A stretch of DNA of 6,274 nt, from assembly GCA_937902285.1 (NCBI GenBank), contig CALGTB010000350.1, positions 1 through 6,274 of the forward strand. The letters are read 5' to 3'. Below the pieces are notes generated by a model, which made no database searches, had not been told where the DNA came from, and worked only from the letters and a program-made list of their open reading frames with translations. Shown piece by piece: positions 1 to 5,356 of the stretch. The first letter of the stretch is position 1; the number at the start of each line of letters is the position of its first letter. The stretch comes from an uncultured Actinomycetes bacterium (lineage in GTDB: Bacteria > Actinomycetota > Actinomycetes > S36-B12). A program made the translations under genes and the position numbers.

Positions 1-2
1 TC

Positions 3-362
3 GCGAGCAGGGCCATCATCGTGTCCCGAGCTGATCGCGGCGTGGACACCTCGGCAGCCGTGCGGGATGCGCGAGCCGAACTGCGTGTACGCCAGGACGT
101 CTACGGCTACGACGCGCTCGCGTGGGCGCTGCTGGCCGACGGGCAGGCGGACGAGGCTGCGGCCGTGGCCGACCGCGCGCTGGCCCTCGGCACCCTCGAC
201 CCCCGACTCCTGATGCACGCGGGACTCGCCCACGCGGCAGCCGGCAACGACGCCCGGGCGGCAGACCTGCTGAGGCAGGGGCTCGACCTGAGTCCGACTC
301 TCGACCCCCTGCTCACCGAACGTGCCCGCACCACCCTCGACGGCCTCCGGGTCGCGTCGTGA
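3..362 (+). CDS. TPR-repeat protein, 3' end (5' end outside window)
   Basis: The reading frame is open from the window edge; 119 codons are visible before TGA at 360-362. A GTG at 21 could serve as a start, but the frame continues upstream without a stop and the protein is almost certainly longer. The visible part has two helix-turn-helix tetratricopeptide-like units, at about residues 33-66 (core YDALAWALLADGQADEA) and 67-100 (core LMHAGLAHAAAGNDARA), with the small and aromatic residues typical of TPRs, then a short helical tail. TPRs are protein-interaction scaffolds; nothing here indicates the partner. The stop overlaps the GTG start of the nickel/cobalt transporter by 4 bases, so the two are probably co-transcribed and translationally coupled. 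A role linked to that transporter is inferred only from this arrangement. Confidence 0.82.
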   Translation, partial: ASRAIIVSRADRGVDTSAAVRDARAELRVRQDVYGYDALAWALLADGQADEAAAVADRALALGTLDPRLLMHAGLAHAAAGNDARAADLLRQGLDLSPTLDPLLTERARTTLDGLRVAS

Positions 363-1984
363 CGCGCGCACGCGTGGCAGCGCTCCTGTCGACGATGGCT
401 GTCAGCGTCGGTCTCGTGACGGCGCTCGCCCCCGCGGCCAGTGCCCACCCGCTCGGCAACTTCACCCACAACACCTACGTCGGCTTCACGGTGAGTGCCG
501 ACAGCATCGCCGTCGACCACGTGCTCGACCTCGCCGAGATCCCGACGTTCCAGGAGCGCTCGGCCATGGACGTCGACGGTGACGGCACCGTGAGCTCCGA
601 CGAGTCCGAGGCCTGGGCCACTGCGCGCTGCGCGTCGGCCGCCTCGCTCATCGTCGCCACGACGAACCTCGGACCCGTGGCCTGGTCGGTCGGCTCGGCG
701 CTGGTCGCGTTCCCGGAGGGCGAGGGCGGCCTGCCGACCACGCGGCTGGAGTGCGGTCTCACCGCGGATACCGCCGGTGCCGCCACGTTCGACGCGACGG
801 CCGATGTCGCGCAGGGGCACGTCGGGTGGCATGAGATCACCGTCGTCGGCGACGGCATCGCCGTGACGTCCGAGGCCCCGGACGCCTCGCCGAGCCAGCG
901 GCTCACGGCCTACCCCACCGACGGCTCGACGATGGACGCCACGTCGGTCGCGATCGGCTGGGGCGCCGCAGGTGTCGCCCCTGTCGCGGTGCAGGAGCCG
1001 GCCACGGAGCTCGAGGACGTGGACCCCGCCAACGCCACGGCGGCGGCGCTGGCGCCGATCGGGCTCGACAGCGCGGCCCGGGCGTTCACCGACCTCATCG
1101 GCCGGCAGGAGGTGACCATCGGGTTCGCGATGCTCGCGATCCTCATCGCGGTCTTCCTCGGCGGCCTGCATGCGATGGCCCCGGGGCACGGCAAGACGAT
1201 GATGGCCGCCGCGCTCGTCGGCACGTCGGGTCGGCGTCGCGACGCCTTCGCCCTGGGTGCGTCCGTCACCGTCTCGCACACCGCGGGCGTCGTCATCCTC
1301 GCCGTGGTGCTCACGCTCTCGTCGGCCGTCGCGGCCGAGTCGGCGTACCCGTGGCTCGGCCTCGTCAGCGCCGTCATCGCGGTCGCGGTCGGGGTGAGCC
1401 TGCTGCGGCAGGCGCGCCGCGGAGGGCACGGGCATGGGCACGCGCACCCGCACGGCCACGACCACGGGCACGACCATCACGACGACCACGGCCATGACCA
1501 CGACGACGATCACGGTCACCACGGTCATGACCACGACGACCACCATGGCGGCCACGACCATCACGGTCACGACCACCACGATCACGATCACCACGACGCA
1601 GCGCACGGCACCCTGCGGCTCGCCGCCCCGGCGACCGCGCCAGCTGCACCCCGGCCCGCGACCCGGCGCTTCATCGCCCTCGGGCTGGCCGGCGGGCTCG
1701 TGCCGTCGCCGTCGGCCGTCGTCGTGCTGCTCGCCGGCTTCGCCCTCGGCCGGTCGTGGTTCGCGCTGCTCCTCGTCTTCGCCTACGGCGTCGGCATGGC
1801 GCTCACGCTGTGCCTGACCGGGCTGCTGCTCGTGCGTGCTGGCGGCCTGTCGCGTCGACTCGCCGAGGGGACGGCCGTGCCCCGGCCGATCGCCGCAGTG
1901 CTGCGTCTTCTCCCGGTGATCGCGGCCGTCACGGTCGTGGCGGCGGGACTGTGGCTCGGGTTCCGCAGCGTCCTCGCCCTGTGA
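359..1984 (+). CDS. NicO/RcnA-like nickel/cobalt transporter with His-rich loop and EF-hand-like N-terminal domain
   Basis: This is a 541-residue integral membrane protein of the NicO/RcnA type, a family that moves Ni2+ or Co2+ across the cytoplasmic membrane. The GTG at 359 was chosen because it overlaps the upstream TGA and is followed directly by a signal peptide (hydrophobic core about 8-26, cleavage probably after the Ala-Ser-Ala at 27-29). An exported domain follows (about 30-245) with a complete EF-hand-like loop at 71-82. About six membrane segments lie at 253-270, 297-318, 333-349, 440-463, 467-493 and 515-535. The signature HAMAPGHGK is at 271-279 and a second conserved-type motif, SHTAG, at 306-310. 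Between the third and fourth segments is a loop (357-416) with 30 histidines in 60 residues plus many Asp and Gly. By segment counting this loop is cytoplasmic, as described for RcnA. It is longer than RcnA because of the exported domain. Import versus export and the choice of Ni or Co cannot be decided from sequence. No metal-responsive regulator is visible in the window. Confidence 0.93.
   Translation: MTRARVAALLSTMAVSVGLVTALAPAASAHPLGNFTHNTYVGFTVSADSIAVDHVLDLAEIPTFQERSAMDVDGDGTVSSDESEAWATARCASAASLIVATTNLGPVAWSVGSALVAFPEGEGGLPTTRLECGLTADTAGAATFDATADVAQGHVGWHEITVVGDGIAVTSEAPDASPSQRLTAYPTDGSTMDATSVAIGWGAAGVAPVAVQEPATELEDVDPANATAAALAPIGLDSAARAFTDLIGRQEVTIGFAMLAILIAVFLGGLHAMAPGHGKTMMAAALVGTSGRRRDAFALGASVTVSHTAGVVILAVVLTLSSAVAAESAYPWLGLVSAVIAVAVGVSLLRQARRGGHGHGHAHPHGHDHGHDHHDDHGHDHDDDHGHHGHDHDDHHGGHDHHGHDHHDHDHHDAAHGTLRLAAPATAPAAPRPATRRFIALGLAGGLVPSPSAVVVLLAGFALGRSWFALLLVFAYGVGMALTLCLTGLLLVRAGGLSRRLAEGTAVPRPIAAVLRLLPVIAAVTVVAAGLWLGFRSVLAL
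1427..1606 (+). repeat. Low-complexity His/Asp/Gly-coding tract within the transporter gene
   Basis: A 180-base imperfect tandem array of CAC/CAT, GAC/GAT and GGC/GGT codons encodes residues 357-416 of the transporter (30 His of 60). It is in frame and mixes synonymous codons (CAC with CAT, GAC with GAT), so it is not a recent exact duplication. It is probably prone to slippage and length change between strains. The opposite strand reads as a Val/Met-rich frame, which is only its mirror. Confidence 0.85.
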
Positions 1985-2026
1985 ACGAAGCGCCTGTCGT
2001 GACTGGTTGCGTGTGCGAGATCACGA

Positions 2027-2063
2027 TGCTCTGACGTGCTGACTGCGGTTAGCATGCTGTGAC
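2027..2063 (+). promoter_or_regulatory. Possible promoter/operator region upstream of the serine hydrolase
   Basis: The 117-base gap 1985-2101 has no clear terminator. It holds a -10-like TAGCAT at 2050-2055 (TANNNT pattern) without a good -35 at 17 bases. Two near-identical 9-mers, TGCTCTGAC (2027-2035) and TGCTGTGAC (2055-2063), differ at one base and lie 28 bases apart; a shorter TGCTGAC sits between them at 2037-2043. An 8-base palindrome AGCATGCT (2051-2058) overlaps the -10-like element. The layout would suit a repressor site over a promoter, but this is pattern reading only. Confidence 0.25.
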
Positions 2064-2090
2064 CCGGCGGGGGCCGGCCACCCGACACCC

Positions 2091-2096
2091 AGGGGG
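2091..2096 (+). promoter_or_regulatory. Ribosome binding site of the serine hydrolase
   Basis: AGGGGG lies 5 bases before the ATG at 2102. It supports this ATG as the start over a competing open frame that begins at 2059 in another phase. Confidence 0.6.
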
Positions 2097-2101
2097 CAGG
2101 C

Positions 2102-4228
2102 ATGACCGTCCATCAGCAGCGACGCGCACTCGTCGCAGGAGTCCTCGGCGGAGCACTGGCCCTTGGCCTCCTCGTCGGAGCACCCACCGTCTCGGCTCGT
2201 CCGCTGGCCACGCCGCCGCCGAGCCCGTCGATGGGCCCCGCCGACCCCGAGTACGCGGACGCGATCGAGCTCGGCCAGAAGGAGCTGCAGGCGATCATCG
2301 CCAAGCTCGGCGTCTCCATGGCCTCGATCGCCCTCGTCTCGCCGGACAGCGTCCTGTGGAGCCAGGCGATGGGCACGGTCTCGGGGCCGGGCACCACCGC
2401 GACGCTGACCACCGCCGCCAGCATCGGCTCGGTGAGCAAGAACTTCGCGGCGATCTCGGTGATGCAGCTCGTCGACGCGGGCAAGGTGAAGCTGGATGCC
2501 CCGGTCACCCGCTACATCCCCGACTTCACGATGGCCTCGCCCGCGTACCGCAGGATCACCGTGCGGATGCTGCTCGATCACACGGCCGGCATCCCGGGCA
2601 CGAACATGGTCAACTCCGTGACCCTGACGCCCTGGCCCGGATACGCCGACGCGACCCTGGCCTTCCTCAAGGCGCAGCGCCTGAAGGCGAAGCCCGGAGC
2701 CGTCGCCTCGTACTGCAACGACTGCTACACCCTCGCCGGAATCCTCGTCGAGCGCGTCTCGGGCAAGTCCTACCCGCAGTACGTGCAGGACGCGATCTTC
2801 ACGCCGCTCGGCATGACCAACAGCGCCTACGCCGTTCGTCCCTTCGCGGAGGGACAGGTCGGGCGCCTGACGATGTCGAACGGCGGCACGCTGCCGGTCG
2901 ACTACGACAACTTCTACGCGGCCGGCGGCGTCTACTCGACGCCCACCGACATGGCCGCGCTCGCCCAGATGTACCTGAACGGCGGGGTGTTCAAGGGCAC
3001 GCGCATCCTGTCGAAGCGCGCGATCGCGGAGATGGGCACGTGGCAGGTGGCGGACACCCTCAATCCCATCCCCGCTGCCCGGAACTCGGTGAAGTTCGGC
3101 CTCGGCTGGGACACCGTCGAGGTGCTCGCGCTCGAGGCGGCGGGCGTCACCGCGTGGCAGAAGGGCGGCGACTCCGCCACCTCGCATGCGGCGTTCATCG
3201 TGGCTCCATCCGCTGGGCTGGCCGTGATCGTGCAGGCGGTCGCGTTCAAGGTGAACTCGTCGGTGCTGCAGGACATCGGCCAGACGGTGCTCCTGCAGGC
3301 GCTGGTCGACAGCGGCCAGATCGCCAAGCTCCCGCCCGTCGTGGTCAGCGTCCCGCCCGAGGTGACGCCCACCGCCGCCCAGGTGACGGCCATGCTCGGC
3401 CAGTACCCCCAGACGGGGTTCCGATACAAGGTCGTGCAGGGTCCGGGGACCAGCCTGCAGGTGGCCAAGCTGACCGACGCGGGGTGGAAGGTCGACAAGC
3501 CCCAGTTCACGCTGCGCACCGACGGCCTGTGGTGGAGCACCGGCAAGGTGCCGGCGGCCATCAGCGTCTACTCGGGCCGCGGCAAGAACTACCTCGTGCT
3601 CACGTCGCCCGGTGGTTACGGCCAGTTCCTCGCCGACGTCTACCTCGGCGAGCAGGTGAGCCCCGCGAAGCCGCTGTCGCGCGTGTGGCAGTCGCGGCTC
3701 GGCGAGCAGTGGGTGCCGGTCAACCAGGCAGCCGTGTCGTGGCTGTGGTTCGAGAACCCCGTCCGCACGTTCAAGGCGATCCCGGGCCTGCCCGGCTACG
3801 CCATCGCGGCAGGAGTCGCCTCGAGCATCCCGGTGAGCACCAGCGCCAGCAATCGCGTCGGGGCCATGTTCCTGCGGGTGCCCGGAGAGTCCGCAGGCGT
3901 CGACATCTACGACACGACGGCCATCGTGCGCGACGGCCACGAGTGGATGTGGTTCGGCAACGAGCTCACGCGCCCGGTCGCCACGATCCCGCCGCTCAGC
4001 TCGACACCCTCGAACGTCACGATCGGCGCCGAGGGCTACACCGAGTGGCGCAGCGTGCCGGCCGGCACGCTCGTGGTCACCGGCGACGTCGCCTGGCGGG
4101 TGTTCGACAGCACGTTCAAGCCGCTCACGGCTGGGGTCGGGGCGTCGAGCACGATCAGCGTGCCGAGTGGCGGTTTCGTCGCCTTCTTCGGCGGTCCGGG
4201 GAGCGCGGTCACGGCGTCCGTCTCGTAG
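2102..4228 (+). CDS. Secreted serine hydrolase, class C beta-lactamase/D-alanyl carboxypeptidase-like
   Basis: This 708-residue protein has an N-terminal signal peptide (Arg7-Arg8, hydrophobic 9-27, cleavage likely after the Val-Ser-Ala at 30-32, no lipobox Cys) and a short Pro/Ser-rich linker (about 37-46). The beta-lactamase-like domain spans about 50-400. Its three active-site elements are visible: SVSK at 110-113 (nucleophile Ser110, base Lys113), Y204-C205-N206 as the YxN motif, and KGGD at 354-357 in the place of the KTG/HxG box. The HTAG at 160-163 and the GGVYSTPTDMAAL at 275-287 are further family hallmarks. The family includes D-Ala-D-Ala carboxypeptidases, esterases, amidases and beta-lactamases, so the substrate is open. 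Residues about 420-708 form a long C-terminal part rich in Gly, Val and Trp that I do not recognise, possibly one or two beta-rich domains. The only two cysteines of the whole protein are 205 and 208. It has its own promoter-sized gap upstream and converges on the Ntn hydrolase downstream. Confidence 0.92.
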   Translation: MTVHQQRRALVAGVLGGALALGLLVGAPTVSARPLATPPPSPSMGPADPEYADAIELGQKELQAIIAKLGVSMASIALVSPDSVLWSQAMGTVSGPGTTATLTTAASIGSVSKNFAAISVMQLVDAGKVKLDAPVTRYIPDFTMASPAYRRITVRMLLDHTAGIPGTNMVNSVTLTPWPGYADATLAFLKAQRLKAKPGAVASYCNDCYTLAGILVERVSGKSYPQYVQDAIFTPLGMTNSAYAVRPFAEGQVGRLTMSNGGTLPVDYDNFYAAGGVYSTPTDMAALAQMYLNGGVFKGTRILSKRAIAEMGTWQVADTLNPIPAARNSVKFGLGWDTVEVLALEAAGVTAWQKGGDSATSHAAFIVAPSAGLAVIVQAVAFKVNSSVLQDIGQTVLLQALVDSGQIAKLPPVVVSVPPEVTPTAAQVTAMLGQYPQTGFRYKVVQGPGTSLQVAKLTDAGWKVDKPQFTLRTDGLWWSTGKVPAAISVYSGRGKNYLVLTSPGGYGQFLADVYLGEQVSPAKPLSRVWQSRLGEQWVPVNQAAVSWLWFENPVRTFKAIPGLPGYAIAAGVASSIPVSTSASNRVGAMFLRVPGESAGVDIYDTTAIVRDGHEWMWFGNELTRPVATIPPLSSTPSNVTIGAEGYTEWRSVPAGTLVVTGDVAWRVFDSTFKPLTAGVGASSTISVPSGGFVAFFGGPGSAVTASVS

Positions 4229-4232
4229 TCGA

Positions 4233-4249
4233 GCGGACGCCGCATCCGC
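4233..4249. terminator. Weak hairpin between convergent stop codons
   Basis: GCGGA (4233-4237) pairs with TCCGC (4245-4249) around a 7-base loop in the 24-base gap between the two convergent genes. There is no T-run on either strand. A second potential stem, GGGTCG (4258-4263) with CGACCC (4274-4279), lies just inside the end of the minus-strand gene. Either might help end transcription from both sides, but both are short and such stems are common in GC-rich DNA. Confidence 0.25.
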
Positions 4250-4252
4250 GCG

Positions 4253-5245
4253 CTAGAGGGTCGCGGGGACGAACGACCCGGTGAGGGTGTCGGGCATCGG
4301 CTTGCTGCGCGCCGAGCTGAAGTCGGTCGTGGCGAGGTCGATGACGTAGACCGTGGGGTCGTTGATGGTGCGGTAGGCGTAGCGGCCCCCCGTGAGGTTG
4401 CTGACCGTGCTCCACTCGGTGACCTCGGAGACCGGCTTGCCGTCGGGCCCGGTCTCGCGGATGAGTCCGGCGTTGATGTCGAACGTGTTGAGGATGTGCA
4501 GCGTCGACCGTTCGGCGGCCGGCCCGTCCGCCACGTCAGCGGCCAGTGACACCTGCGCGACGGCGCGGACGAAGCGCCCCGGAGGCGTGTAGTCGCCGGG
4601 CAGTCCGCGCAGGCCGCCGCCGTTGCCCAGCGGGTGCAGCGCGAAGCCGTCGATCGTGGTCGTCGGATTCGACGCGGTGATGCCGGTGTAGTTGCGCAGG
4701 TTGGTGAGGTGCCAGTCGAGGAACGGGGCGTTCGTGGCCACGCCGACCGGGTTGTCGACGATCGACAGGCCCTCGGGGCGCATCTCGAGGATGCACGAGC
4801 TCACCTTGTCGTGGAAGACGAAGTGCACCGGGGGCACGAAGCCGACCCCGGGATCGAAGCCGCAGATGTTCATGCCGGCCGCCGCCGCCTTCAGCTCGGC
4901 GATCGACGCGCACGTGCCCAGCAGCAGCGGGATGACATCGCCCTCGCACAGGTCGTGGCCGTCGTGGCGGGGCTCGGCGTAGTGGCAGAAGCCGGTCATG
5001 TAGAGGCCGTGACCGGACACCCCGGCCTCGTTCATCCCGTCCATGACGGCCGTGTCGACGACGGCGCTGAACCCGACGATCCCGTAGGTCGAGGTCCACG
5101 ACCTGCCGCCGGGCATCATCGACGAGAACGTATGGCCCTTGGGCAGCACCTGCAGCTGCCACGGCAGTCCGGCGGGGAACTCCATGGTGCGGCCGACGAC
5201 CACGGATCCGTCGGCGGCAGGGCGATGCTTGAAGCTGGTGCACAT
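4253..5245 (-). CDS. Choloylglycine hydrolase/penicillin V acylase-family linear amide C-N hydrolase
   Basis: This is a 330-residue Ntn hydrolase, close to the usual size of bile salt hydrolases and penicillin V acylases. These enzymes split linear C-N amide bonds in conjugated bile acids, penicillin V or, in some members, acyl-homoserine lactones. The frame is open further upstream, but the ATG at 5245 is chosen because the family needs Cys at position 2 as N-terminal nucleophile after Met removal, and the protein begins MCTS. Expected active-site positions are present: Cys2, Arg19 and Glu22 in GRTMEF (bile salt hydrolases usually have Asp at the latter), the DGMNEAG at 69-75, Asn172 in TNAPF, and Arg224 in GRFVRA after LPGDY. 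There is no signal peptide, so it should be cytoplasmic. A strong GGAGGG lies 9 bases before the ATG. The Glu variant leans toward the acylase side of the family, but substrate cannot be assigned. Confidence 0.92.
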   Translation of the reverse strand: MCTSFKHRPAADGSVVVGRTMEFPAGLPWQLQVLPKGHTFSSMMPGGRSWTSTYGIVGFSAVVDTAVMDGMNEAGVSGHGLYMTGFCHYAEPRHDGHDLCEGDVIPLLLGTCASIAELKAAAAGMNICGFDPGVGFVPPVHFVFHDKVSSCILEMRPEGLSIVDNPVGVATNAPFLDWHLTNLRNYTGITASNPTTTIDGFALHPLGNGGGLRGLPGDYTPPGRFVRAVAQVSLAADVADGPAAERSTLHILNTFDINAGLIRETGPDGKPVSEVTEWSTVSNLTGGRYAYRTINDPTVYVIDLATTDFSSARSKPMPDTLTGSFVPATL

Positions 5246-5254
5246 GGTGGGGGT

Positions 5255-5260
5255 CCCTCC
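5255..5260 (-). promoter_or_regulatory. Ribosome binding site fixing the Cys2 start of the Ntn hydrolase
   Basis: On the minus strand GGAGGG sits 9 bases upstream of the ATG at 5245. It supports the start that places Cys at residue 2 over earlier in-frame starts. Confidence 0.65.
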
Positions 5261-5298
5261 GGATCGGCCCGGCGACCGTCGTGGTGCCGGCGCGTTCG

Positions 5299-5350
5299 AC
5301 GCTACTCCCCGGGGCGCCTGATGGTCGGGTCGGCAAGGGTCGGGAATACT
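5299..5350. promoter_or_regulatory. Divergent promoter region, possibly leaderless on the plus side
   Basis: The 111-base spacer 5246-5356 must serve two divergent genes. On the plus strand AATACT at 5345-5350 ends 6 bases before the ATG at 5357, exactly where a -10 box would lie if transcription began on the A of that ATG; leaderless starts are common in Actinomycetota, and no Shine-Dalgarno is well placed for this ATG. On the minus strand TAGCGT (5304-5299) fits TANNNT. The heptamer GGTCGGG occurs at 5323-5329 and 5338-5344, 15 bases apart and just upstream of the plus -10-like box, and could be a binding site. All -35 matches are poor. Confidence 0.3.
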
Positions 5351-5356
5351 CGCGCC

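Noticed and set aside
107..1606. Minus-strand frame starting with a long Val/Met repeat
   Set aside because: The Val/Met start is the antisense of the His/Asp codon tract of the transporter; the rest lacks domains.
1427..1606. Repeat tract as a CRISPR array or microsatellite of its own
   Set aside because: There are no spacers or fixed repeat unit; it is explained by in-frame His, Asp and Gly codons.
1434..1817. Thr/Met-rich plus-strand frame over the His tract
   Set aside because: It is the shifted reading of the His/Asp repeat and carries no independent start signal or domain.
2069..2081. GGCCGGCC palindrome as a terminator after the transporter gene
   Set aside because: It has no loop-sized centre and no T-run, and lies just before the next gene's ribosome binding site; such palindromes are common in this base composition.
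2021..3940. Long minus-strand open frame (639 codons) opposite the serine hydrolase
   Set aside because: It is rich in Arg, Gly, His and Val with no recognisable domain and lies wholly opposite a gene with all its catalytic motifs. Such mirror frames are expected in GC-rich DNA.
2059..4284. Long plus-strand frame (741 codons) overlapping the serine hydrolase in another phase
   Set aside because: It is Arg/Gly/Ala-rich with no motifs, while the frame from 2102 has a ribosome binding site, signal peptide, SxxK and YxN.
4634..5356. Upstream extension of the HepT-like frame to 4634
   Set aside because: It lies antisense to the Ntn hydrolase and is Arg/Gly/Ala-rich; the DUF86 domain begins right after the ATG at 5357.
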